The notes beneath the pieces are model-generated. The model made no database searches. It had not been told where the DNA came from and worked only from the letters and a program-made list of their open reading frames with translations. Shown here piece by piece: positions 1 to 5,788 of a DNA stretch of 5,788 bases. The stretch lies in the NCBI GenBank assembly GCA_013335235.1, contig JAAXVZ010000098.1, positions 1 to 5,788 on the forward strand. The letters run 5' to 3'. The position numbers and the translations under genes are program-made. The stretch's first letter is position 1. The number at the start of each line of letters is the position of its first letter. The DNA is from Nanobdellota archaeon. Its GTDB lineage: Archaea > Nanobdellota > Nanobdellia > Woesearchaeales > GW2011-AR15.

Positions 1-577
1 GAGTTATCCAGATATGCCCTGGAAGAAGGTGTTGGTCAGTCTTGATCTGCACTAAATTTATATCATACTGGGTTTCAGAGAAAGCATAAGGAGATGCGAT
101 TTTTGCGTCAGCAGCTAAACCGCTTACAACTGCCGGATCAAGCAATCTTGCAAAGTTTCTGTAACCCGCAGGAGGAACGTGAAGGAGAGATGGAGGCCCA
201 TACTTTGCCGAGTAATAATTCAAGCCTCTTATGCTGCTGACCAATATATTGTCTTCAATTGCAGAGCGTATGTCTTGCGGAAACCCGGAGATAGCTGCTT
301 CAAGAAGCCTTTGCGGTGTCCTCTCCTCTGTAGGATACACTGCAAACATTGAAGAGTATACTGCTGCAAAAATCTCAGGTTTTTGCTGCCGCAGATCCAA
401 GGTTTCTTTCCTGTCTGAATCATAGATATATGCAAAAACTTCAGATATCCTCTGTGCTAAGGGATATGGTTCTAATATCCCTTCACTATGCGTTTCGCTG
501 ACATAGTTACCTATATCGAGAGCAATATCTTCATCAGCAGTCCTTCCAGGGAACCACATCATACCTTTATCTGGCAT
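1..577 (-). CDS. Unrecognised protein, N-terminal part only (cut by window edge)
   Basis: An open frame runs from an ATG at 577-575 to the left edge of the window, giving 192 complete codons without a stop; the C-terminus lies outside. The protein begins MPDKGMMWFPGRTADEDIAL. There is no signal peptide and no clear membrane segment. Residues 35-115 look mostly helical and amphipathic (LAQRISEVFAYIYD, RLLEAAISGFP). A more mixed part follows (YYSAKYGPPSLLHVPPAGYR, residues about 121-140). I recognise no catalytic motif or family. The start is favoured because it is the only ATG between the aspS stop and the protein body, and a TATA-like box lies about 26 bp upstream. The gene follows aspS after 54 bp in the same reading frame, but T-tracts and a promoter lie between, so it is probably transcribed separately. 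Codon use resembles that of the neighbours by eye, which supports a real gene. Its function is unknown. Confidence 0.8.
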   Translation of the reverse strand, partial: MPDKGMMWFPGRTADEDIALDIGNYVSETHSEGILEPYPLAQRISEVFAYIYDSDRKETLDLRQQKPEIFAAVYSSMFAVYPTEERTPQRLLEAAISGFPQDIRSAIEDNILVSSIRGLNYYSAKYGPPSLLHVPPAGYRNFARLLDPAVVSGLAADAKIASPYAFSETQYDINLVQIKTDQHLLPGHIWIT

Positions 578-597
578 AATAACAAAACCAAAAGAAC

Positions 598-607
598 TTA
601 TATAAAA
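598..607 (-). promoter_or_regulatory. TATA box of the partial gene at 577-1
   Basis: Read on the minus strand, this site is TTTTTATATA, close to the archaeal TATA consensus. Its centre is about 26 bp before the ATG at 577. Archaeal transcription usually starts about 22-27 bp downstream of the box, so the transcript would begin at or next to the start codon (leaderless). No GGTG/GGAG-like Shine-Dalgarno sequence precedes the ATG. Confidence 0.6.
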
Positions 608-616
608 ATATTTACT

Positions 617-631
617 AAAAAGTAATAAAAA
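617..631 (-). terminator. T-tract terminator after aspS
   Basis: Directly after the aspS TAA stop the coding strand reads TTTTTATTACTTTTT, two T5 tracts separated by five bases, with a further T5 inside the next promoter. Archaeal RNA polymerase can terminate at such oligo-T stretches without a strong hairpin, and I see no hairpin here. The assignment is by composition and position only. Confidence 0.5.
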
Positions 632-2407
632 TTACTTCTTCACAAAATCATGCTTTATATGCAATTCCTTCAGCTGCTTATCGTCTACCTCGGACGGTGA
701 GCCGACCATGAGTTCCTGGGCGTCTTTGTTCTTTGGGAATGCTGTCATCTCCCGGATATTCGGCTCTCCTCTGAGTATCATGACCATCCTTTCGATTCCA
801 GGTGCAAAGCCGCAGTGCGGAGGCGCGCCGTACTTGAAAGCCTTTATCATATGGCCAAATTTCTTGTCAACAACCTCTGGACCATAGCCGACCATGCCGA
901 AAGCCTTGTACATGACTTCCGGAAGGTTATTCCTGACTGCCCCGGATGAGAGCTCGATGCCATTGCAAACGATATCATATTGGTATGCCAATATATCCAA
1001 GGGATCCATCGTCTCGAGAGCCTTCAGGCCACCTTGCGGCATTGAAAAAGGGTTGTGCGCGAAATCTATCTTGTCTTCCTCTTCCTTGTATTCAAAGAAG
1101 GGGAAATCGACAACCCATAGCCAGCCAAGGACAGACTCATCTATCAGCTTGAGCCGTTTCCCAAGCTCTAGCCTGACACCTGACAAGACCTTGCAGACAG
1201 TCCTCTCTTTTCCTGCTCCGAAGAAGATTATGTCCCCATCAACAGCAGACATCTCCTTGATTATCTTCTGGACCATCTCATCTCCCAGGAACTTAGTCAA
1301 AGGCGATTTGATCTCCTTATCTTTTAGAGAGATATATGCAAGCCCGCCTGCACCGCATGACTTTGCAATGTCAGTCAATTCTTCAATGTCCTTTCTTGTG
1401 AAAACATTTGCAGCTCCTTTTGCGCATAGTGCCCTGACAACACCTTTCTCTGCAACAGCTTTCTTGAATATCTCGAAGTTGCAGTCCTTCACGACATGAG
1501 AAAGCTCGTGGATCTCAAGGCCGAATCTTATGTCCGGCTTGTCTGACCCATATTTAAGCATGGCATCTTTGTATTTTATCCTTGGGAAAGGCGTGTGCAA
1601 AATCTTTTTGTTTGTGTAGTTCTTTGTCAAGTCCACAAACAGAGGTTCCATCAATGCGAAGAACTCATCCTGTGAAAGGAAAGAGGTCTCGCAGTCCAGC
1701 TGGTAGAACTCTCCTGGACTCCTGTCTGCCCTTGCATCCTCGTCTCTCATGCATGGTGCTATCTGGAAATACTTGTCAAAGCCCGCGACCATGAGTAGCT
1801 GCTTGTACTGCTGCGGCGCCTGCGGTAATGCGTAGAACTTACCTGGGTGCAATCTTGACGGAACCAGGAAATCCCTTGCTCCCTCTGGCGAGGAGACAGT
1901 AAGTATTGGCGTCTCAATCTCTGTAAAGCCCTGGGCGAACATCCAGTCCCTTATGTGCTTCACTACCTTTGACCTGAATATGATATTGTCCTGGAGCCTT
2001 TTCCTCCTGAGGTCAAGAAACCTATACTTGAGGCGCATCTCCTCGTTGACTTCTATCCTGTCATCTATCTCAAAAGGCGGGGTCTCAGCCTTGCTCAGCA
2101 CTTCAACCTTATCGACAATAATCTCTATCTCTCCTGTATCCATCCTTGGGTTGACAAGGCCTTCTCCCCTGAAACGGACCTTTCCTTCTGCATGGACAAC
2201 ATACTCGCGCCTGACCTCATTTGCTACTTTGTGCGCATCCTTGTTATGTGATGGATCGCAGACTATCTGAGTCAAGCCGTACCTATCCCTAAGGTCGATG
2301 AAAACAACGCCGCCATGGTCCCTATAGCTCTGGACCCATCCAGCCAATTTCACGATCTTACCGATATCTTTTTTCCTGAGTTCACCGCAAGTGTTAGTTC
2401 TGAGCAT
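632..2407 (-). CDS. aspS: Aspartyl-tRNA synthetase, bacterial type, probably non-discriminating
   Basis: This class IIb synthetase joins aspartate to tRNA-Asp in the cytoplasm, using ATP. Its 591 residues match the bacterial family (E. coli about 590) rather than archaeal AspRS (about 430-440). Order of domains: an N-terminal OB-fold anticodon domain (about 1-105, with GWVQSYRDHGGVVFIDLRDR); motif 1 near 160-175; QAPQQYKQLLM at 196-206; motif 2 at about 217-240 (RDEDARADRSPGEFYQLD); a GAD insertion at about 300-410; and motif 3 at 527-545 (YGAPPHCGFAPGIER, arginine 540). Motif 2 has one more residue than E. coli (RADRSPGEF versus RADRQPEF), a form I recall from alphaproteobacterial enzymes. 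His31 and Gly83 match residues reported for non-discriminating AspRS, so it may also form Asp-tRNA-Asn. The ATG aligns with the usual family N-terminus (RTxxCGEL). The gene diverges from the protease gene and has its own TATA box. The bacterial type in an archaeal setting suggests lateral transfer. Confidence 0.97.
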   Translation of the reverse strand: MLRTNTCGELRKKDIGKIVKLAGWVQSYRDHGGVVFIDLRDRYGLTQIVCDPSHNKDAHKVANEVRREYVVHAEGKVRFRGEGLVNPRMDTGEIEIIVDKVEVLSKAETPPFEIDDRIEVNEEMRLKYRFLDLRRKRLQDNIIFRSKVVKHIRDWMFAQGFTEIETPILTVSSPEGARDFLVPSRLHPGKFYALPQAPQQYKQLLMVAGFDKYFQIAPCMRDEDARADRSPGEFYQLDCETSFLSQDEFFALMEPLFVDLTKNYTNKKILHTPFPRIKYKDAMLKYGSDKPDIRFGLEIHELSHVVKDCNFEIFKKAVAEKGVVRALCAKGAANVFTRKDIEELTDIAKSCGAGGLAYISLKDKEIKSPLTKFLGDEMVQKIIKEMSAVDGDIIFFGAGKERTVCKVLSGVRLELGKRLKLIDESVLGWLWVVDFPFFEYKEEEDKIDFAHNPFSMPQGGLKALETMDPLDILAYQYDIVCNGIELSSGAVRNNLPEVMYKAFGMVGYGPEVVDKKFGHMIKAFKYGAPPHCGFAPGIERMVMILRGEPNIREMTAFPKNKDAQELMVGSPSEVDDKQLKELHIKHDFVKK

Positions 2408-2429
2408 CAGGGAATAAAAAGTGTGCTTG

Positions 2430-2441
2430 TTTATAATATTT
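2430..2441 (-). promoter_or_regulatory. TATA-like box of aspS
   Basis: The minus strand reads AAATATTATAAA here, an AT-rich box centred about 29 bp upstream of the aspS ATG at 2407. The leader would be absent or only a few bases long, and the bases just before the ATG (TATTCCCTG) contain no Shine-Dalgarno motif. The box is a weaker consensus match than the one serving the divergent gene. Confidence 0.5.
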
Positions 2442-2444
2442 TAG

Positions 2445-2453
2445 GGCAATGCC
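2445..2453. promoter_or_regulatory. Small palindrome between divergent promoters
   Basis: GGCAATGCC forms 4-bp perfect arms (GGCA/TGCC) around a single A. It is the only GC-rich island in the 76-bp divergent region. It lies between the two TATA boxes, where the TFB recognition element of each promoter would be. It could be an operator acting on both genes or simply the two BREs; the arms are short enough to arise by chance. Confidence 0.25.
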
Positions 2454-2461
2454 TTTAAATA
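2454..2461 (+). promoter_or_regulatory. TATA box of the metalloprotease gene
   Basis: TTTAAATA, followed by TAAG, is a near-perfect archaeal TATA box. Its centre is about 26 bp upstream of the ATG at 2484, so the transcript is predicted to start at the A of the start codon or a base or two before it. No Shine-Dalgarno sequence is visible in the 22 bases between. Confidence 0.65.
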
Positions 2462-2483
2462 TAAGATAAGATAGGAAACCAGA

Positions 2484-4289
2484 ATGCCCAACATCGATAA
2501 TCTCCTGAAATCTCTCGAGGATATCCTTGACCCTAGCGAGAAGGCTGTAGGGGATGATGTTAACCTAACCGGAGACTATGATCCCATATCTCTTAGGATA
2601 ATTTCTGAAAAAAGACGAAAGATAGAAAAGCTGCTTAATGAGGCAGGAAGGTATAGAATCCAGCCTGGATTAAATAGAAAAAACAGGACAATTGCAGAAT
2701 TGGTATATAAGAATCTTGACCTGCGGGCACGTGTGATTGACACAAGAATGCTGCAAGGAGGTTTCCCTTATGAAGCATGTTTCGCTGGGATTGGAAGCGA
2801 TGTATACAGCCAATTGCAGGAATACCGGGCAGTCATAGAGGCTAATGGAAGAGATCTTACAGAGGTTGCCGGCGCATATCTTGCATACCTCAGGAACATA
2901 CCAAAAATGACAAAGGAGTATATTGGAAACAACATGCCTGTAGTGCAATATGTCGATGAAGAAAATGGATATCTAAAAGAGCTCCTAATAAGAGGATATA
3001 AAGGAAGTATCGATGAGAACAGAAAGCTTGTCAGGTTCTCTCTTGCAGGCCTGTATCACCTGCTCCTGTACAAAGGCGCGGTAAAAGGTGAAAAAAGAAA
3101 ATTAGCTTTCGAAAACGCGCTAGCAAAAGCAAAAGCAAGCCTCAGGACATACAGGGAGATTGTCGAAGGGAAGAGGAATAGCAATTCCATGGATAATTGG
3201 GTTATTGGATTACCTCAGCTCCAAGACTTATTTACCGCAAGAGGATACGAAGGAACAATAGCCCAGCTTGCAGATGAAGCAAAATCAAAGCTGAATTCAA
3301 CACTTGAACCTTTGGAAGAACTGATGTACGAACTGAGACCTAGGCTCAGAAGGTCCAGAGGAAAAAAAACACCGCAGGAAAGATGGCAGGACTTGAGATC
3401 CACTATAGATGATATGATCGCACATGATAAGATTAGTACCCGCAAAGGTGAAAAAGCCCGTTGCCAAGAGGTCGTAGCCGCATATCAGCGAAGAAGTGAT
3501 GAGTACATACTGGAATTAAGAAGACGCTTTGAAAGGGCTGGTGAAAGGGAAATTGCTGACCTGATTGGAAAAATTGAATTCATTTACAGGCCTATACCTA
3601 AAGAGGAAAGGCCATTTGCAGATGTTTATGCACTTAAAGGAGAGATGGGAAAAACCAAGTTTAAGGTAGAGATATTCATAAATCCCTTTGATCCTGTGAT
3701 GAATTGTGTGCATGCAATCGAAGACACGGTTGCGCATGAGACAATGCATGGCATGACTAGTTACATGGATTATATCCTAACACAGAAGTCAAGGAAAGGA
3801 AAACGATTGAAAAGACTATTATTTGACTTTATGAAAGATGAAGGCATGACCACCAACATGGAAGATGTGTCTCCAGAGATACTAAAAGATATGAGCGTCA
3901 AAAGCAGACTCTATCAAGGATGGGCAGCAATAAGAGTATATTCCCGTGCTCTTGCAGATATTGCAACGCTAATTGGGGACCCAGAATACCTAAAAGGGAT
4001 AGATGCTGTGCCAATACAAATAAAATCACGTGGGACAGAGGAGTACATGCAGGCAAAGGCATACAAAGGTTCTGCAAGACTCTATGGTTTCTTCGAGATA
4101 ATGAGCGATGAGGAATCAATAGGGAATTTAGCATCTTATGCTAGCTCGCAATACTACACTGCATCCACTTACTTCCTAGGGAAACGCGCAGTGAATTTCA
4201 AGAATAATGGAAGATTCAGCCTAAAGTTTATTGCTCATGCGCTGAGGAATGGTACTATGCCAGTCTACACCCCGCTTGGTTTTTTCTAG
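2484..4289 (+). CDS. Putative HExxH zinc metallopeptidase, divergent DUF885-like
   Basis: This 601-residue protein has no signal peptide or membrane segment, so it is probably cytoplasmic. The first 350 or so residues look largely helical and charged, including a basic stretch near 286-300. A zincin motif, HETMH, lies at 418-422 in an AIEDTVAHETMHGMTSYM context, giving zinc ligands His418 and His422 and general base Glu419. Glu453, in DEGMTTNMEDV 31 residues later, is a good candidate for the third ligand, as in gluzincins. Several surrounding features recall DUF885 peptidases: AYLAYLRNIPKMTKEYI (131-147), the VEIFINPFDP strand before the motif, TASTYFLGKRAV (559-570), and LKFIAHALRNGTMPV near the C-terminus. 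The canonical DUF885 motif, HExxPGHH, is replaced here by plain HExxH. M3/M32-like oligopeptidases or carboxypeptidases are alternatives. Peptide cleavage is inferred and the substrate is unknown. The ATG is supported by the TATA box 26 bp upstream. The stop overlaps that of the convergent ppcA gene by 4 bp. Confidence 0.9.
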   Translation: MPNIDNLLKSLEDILDPSEKAVGDDVNLTGDYDPISLRIISEKRRKIEKLLNEAGRYRIQPGLNRKNRTIAELVYKNLDLRARVIDTRMLQGGFPYEACFAGIGSDVYSQLQEYRAVIEANGRDLTEVAGAYLAYLRNIPKMTKEYIGNNMPVVQYVDEENGYLKELLIRGYKGSIDENRKLVRFSLAGLYHLLLYKGAVKGEKRKLAFENALAKAKASLRTYREIVEGKRNSNSMDNWVIGLPQLQDLFTARGYEGTIAQLADEAKSKLNSTLEPLEELMYELRPRLRRSRGKKTPQERWQDLRSTIDDMIAHDKISTRKGEKARCQEVVAAYQRRSDEYILELRRRFERAGEREIADLIGKIEFIYRPIPKEERPFADVYALKGEMGKTKFKVEIFINPFDPVMNCVHAIEDTVAHETMHGMTSYMDYILTQKSRKGKRLKRLLFDFMKDEGMTTNMEDVSPEILKDMSVKSRLYQGWAAIRVYSRALADIATLIGDPEYLKGIDAVPIQIKSRGTEEYMQAKAYKGSARLYGFFEIMSDEESIGNLASYASSQYYTASTYFLGKRAVNFKNNGRFSLKFIAHALRNGTMPVYTPLGFF

Positions 4290-4298
4290 CCTAAAAAA
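4280..4298. terminator. Candidate bidirectional T-tract terminator at convergent gene ends
   Basis: A T6 run (4280-4285) precedes the shared stop tetramer CTAG (4286-4289), and an A6 run (4293-4298) follows. Transcripts from either strand therefore carry U6 in the last codons of their gene (Gly-Phe-Phe on plus, Asn-Phe-Leu on minus) just before the stop. Archaeal polymerases can terminate at oligo-U tracts, but release exactly here would remove the stop codon. Actual 3' ends probably lie slightly downstream, inside the opposing gene. Confidence 0.35.
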
Positions 4299-5734
4299 TT
4301 CCTCAATGCCGCAGCTCTCTCGATGTCCTCAGAAAGCGTCTGCTTCGATTTTTCCAGGCCATCCAGGATGAAGCTTGTCACTTTCTTGTGCTTCTCATCG
4401 GTCTCATAATTGAAACGCGAGGCTGTTTTCTTTATTCGCTCCTGAAGCTCCTGTGGCAGGACCCTCAGGTTATCTTGATTAAGATAGCGCAAGGAATCTT
4501 TCATATCTGCTTCAAAATTGTCGTTCCAGACAAATTCCATATCTTTTTCACTCAATGCAGACATACCAAGGAGTTCAGGCGGTATCCCAAGGGAATATAG
4601 AGACGCGCAAAAAGTTATTGCCCTGGGCAAGGTCACGCTGTTAGCCTGTCTTGAGTATCCGAACAGCCCAATGTGCAATTTTCGTTTTCTCCTCTTAGGG
4701 ATGTGCTGCGCAACCTGATTGACTAATGGCGCAATCAAGGTTATCTCCTTCTGGTACTCTGCTGAGATTTTCTCTATTATCTCAACTGCTTTCTCTTCAT
4801 CGATGTCTTTTGGCCTTTGCGTATATCCTGATTCAAGCTCCTCGACTGCCGCCCTTACCTTGTCCTCAGGATAGTCGAACTTGAACGCTGACTGCAATGT
4901 AAAGGTCTGGACAGAAGGGTATGCAGACAGGCAGTTGTCAATGTTATCAGGCCTGAAGTTGCCCCTGAATGGGACTGAGCCGCATCCGATGATAGGATGT
5001 ATAGGGACAGATGTGCTCTCTTCCAGCCTATCAAGCTTGAGAAGCGAGACTTTGTTCAGAAGAACAGCCGGAAGATAGCCATAGTTCAGCGCAGGGTCAG
5101 ACCTCGCAAGCCAGACACGAAGCTGCTCTTCTTTTGTCTGTGCAAGATACTCTCCTGCAATCTTATCTGAGGCCAGCATAGCTTCTTTTTCTTCTAAGAG
5201 CGGGATTATCTTTATCTTCTTCGGGGAGAAAGTGCCGACCCAATCCTCGATCTTTCTTCCTCTGAGGATCGCTTTCCCTTTGCCGCTGACGTTCTTCTCA
5301 TAATACTCTTTCACCATAAGGACATCATCTGCTGTCCTGGTCATTGGTATAGAGACTTCAAAGATAGGCTCACATCTTTCACCATAGAACTGAGTCGCGA
5401 TATCAGAATTCCTTGGGATTGACTCGAGAGTCTCTAATAGGATTTTGGCTTGATTTTTTTCTATCCCTGGGTTCGGGCCTCTCAATGTTATGAACCTGTC
5501 CTCGCCAAGCTTGTGCCTCTTGAAATAGTCAGGATAGCGTGTAAGGAGCTTTTCTACAACATAGTTATCTGTCTCCTTCCCTTCGCAGTCCCATAGCTGC
5601 TCCCTGATCTTCAAGTGCGAAAAGGAATAGAACGCTTCCTTGATCTCATCATCGCCTGCGATGACGCTGCTCTCGACAAAGAATGGCTGCCTGACGTTAT
5701 CAGGGTGCTGGGTAGACATGGTTCTTGGGATCAT
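4286..5734 (-). CDS. ppcA: Phosphoenolpyruvate carboxylase, archaeal type
   Basis: The enzyme carboxylates phosphoenolpyruvate with bicarbonate to give oxaloacetate and phosphate (Mg2+-dependent, cytoplasmic), feeding aspartate and TCA intermediates. It belongs to the short archaeal family (about 480-530 residues), unlike bacterial/plant enzymes of about 900. The N-terminus, PRTMSTQHPDNVRQPFF, is the family hallmark; its TQHPDN, with His10, is the likely counterpart of the catalytic TAHPT histidine of the long enzymes. Other family blocks, numbered from the ATG: WDCEGKETDNYVVEKLL (48-64), KILLETLESIPR (97-108), LARSDPALNYG (209-219), PIIGCGSVPFRGNFRPDN (247-264), KRKLHIGLFGYSR (350-362) and LPRAITF (369-375). 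The C-terminus, LRNFLG, matches the conserved end of the family, so the gene is complete. I chose the ATG at 5734 (482 residues) over an in-frame TTG at 5740 because homologues start close to MSTQHPDN and the TATA-like box fits the ATG better. No frameshift is seen. Confidence 0.96.
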   Translation of the reverse strand: MIPRTMSTQHPDNVRQPFFVESSVIAGDDEIKEAFYSFSHLKIREQLWDCEGKETDNYVVEKLLTRYPDYFKRHKLGEDRFITLRGPNPGIEKNQAKILLETLESIPRNSDIATQFYGERCEPIFEVSIPMTRTADDVLMVKEYYEKNVSGKGKAILRGRKIEDWVGTFSPKKIKIIPLLEEKEAMLASDKIAGEYLAQTKEEQLRVWLARSDPALNYGYLPAVLLNKVSLLKLDRLEESTSVPIHPIIGCGSVPFRGNFRPDNIDNCLSAYPSVQTFTLQSAFKFDYPEDKVRAAVEELESGYTQRPKDIDEEKAVEIIEKISAEYQKEITLIAPLVNQVAQHIPKRRKRKLHIGLFGYSRQANSVTLPRAITFCASLYSLGIPPELLGMSALSEKDMEFVWNDNFEADMKDSLRYLNQDNLRVLPQELQERIKKTASRFNYETDEKHKKVTSFILDGLEKSKQTLSEDIERAAALRNFLG

Positions 5735-5755
5735 GTCCAAACAAAAAAGCAGAAG

Positions 5756-5763
5756 AGAAAATA
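5756..5763 (-). promoter_or_regulatory. Weak TATA-like box of ppcA
   Basis: The minus strand reads TTATTTTC within a GGTTTATTTTCTC context, centred about 26 bp upstream of the ATG at 5734. It is a poorer TATA match than those of the other genes. The following 20 bases are pyrimidine-rich and contain no Shine-Dalgarno motif, so a leaderless transcript is the simplest reading. Confidence 0.4.
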
Positions 5764-5767
5764 AACC

Positions 5768-5782
5768 TAACTAAATTAGTTA
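5768..5782. repeat. Perfect 7+1+7 inverted repeat upstream of ppcA
   Basis: TAACTAA, one central A, then TTAGTTA make a perfect inverted repeat. It sits immediately upstream of the putative ppcA TATA-like box, covering the region where a BRE or a repressor/activator site would be. The arms are AT-rich, which raises the chance of coincidence. It may be an operator for a dimeric regulator of ppcA; no regulator gene is in the window. Confidence 0.4.
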
Positions 5783-5788
5783 ATAATA

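Noticed and set aside
229..435. Two opposing short open frames of about 65 codons (229-435 minus, 231-425 plus)
   Set aside because: Both overlap the partial gene at 577-1 in other frames. The translation of that gene is more protein-like and continuous over 192 codons.
578..634. Read-through fusion of aspS with the downstream gene, since both are in the same frame with a single TAA between
   Set aside because: AspRS is full length at the stop. The 18 spacer codons are low-complexity and T-rich and hold a terminator-like tract and a TATA box, so the shared frame is probably chance.
894..1499. A 201-codon open frame on the plus strand, antisense to aspS
   Set aside because: It lies entirely inside the well-supported aspS gene, has a Ser- and Leu-rich composition typical of antisense frames, and has no promoter or recognisable motif.
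1953..2270. A 105-codon plus-strand frame antisense to the AspRS N-terminal half
   Set aside because: It is a shadow of aspS; the Ser/Leu/Thr repeats come from reading the complement of conserved synthetase codons.
5735..5740. TTG at 5740 as the start of ppcA, adding two residues
   Set aside because: It would place the start only about 20 bp from the TATA-like box, and an ATG two codons later fits both the promoter spacing and the usual family N-terminus.
1..5788. tRNA or rRNA genes, CRISPR arrays, insertion sequences or att sites
   Set aside because: The window is almost fully coding. I saw no cloverleaf, direct-repeat array, transposase or long terminal inverted repeats in the short gaps.

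Overview
The window looks like archaeal chromosome. It carries an archaeal-type phosphoenolpyruvate carboxylase. TATA-like boxes lie about 25-30 bp upstream of all four start codons, with no Shine-Dalgarno sequence in between. Genes are tightly packed with T-tract style termination. The aspartyl-tRNA synthetase, by contrast, is the long bacterial type with a GAD insertion, not the shorter archaeal/eukaryotic type. An archaeal frame carrying a bacterial synthetase would suit an uncultured lineage such as a DPANN group, but I cannot place the organism from these genes alone.

Layout from left to right. (1) 1-577, minus strand: the N-terminal 192 codons of a gene that runs off the left edge; not recognised. 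(2) 578-631: T-rich terminator of aspS followed by the promoter of gene 1. (3) 632-2407, minus: aspS. (4) 2408-2483: a 76-bp divergent promoter region with two back-to-back TATA boxes and a small palindrome between them. (5) 2484-4289, plus: a 601-residue protein with an HExxH zinc-protease signature, resembling DUF885-like peptidases in its flanks but not in its exact active-site motif. (6) 4286-5734, minus: ppcA, convergent with the protease gene and sharing the tetramer CTAG as the stop codon of both. (7) 5735-5788: ppcA promoter with a perfect 7+1+7 inverted repeat.

Functionally, PEP carboxylase supplies oxaloacetate, the precursor of aspartate. AspRS charges tRNA with aspartate and, from residues 31 and 83, probably also charges tRNA-Asn for later amidation. 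The protease may belong to peptide turnover. Each gene seems to have its own promoter, so no operon is evident. There are no tRNA or rRNA genes, CRISPR arrays, insertion sequences or long repeats. No gap between genes exceeds about 80 bp.
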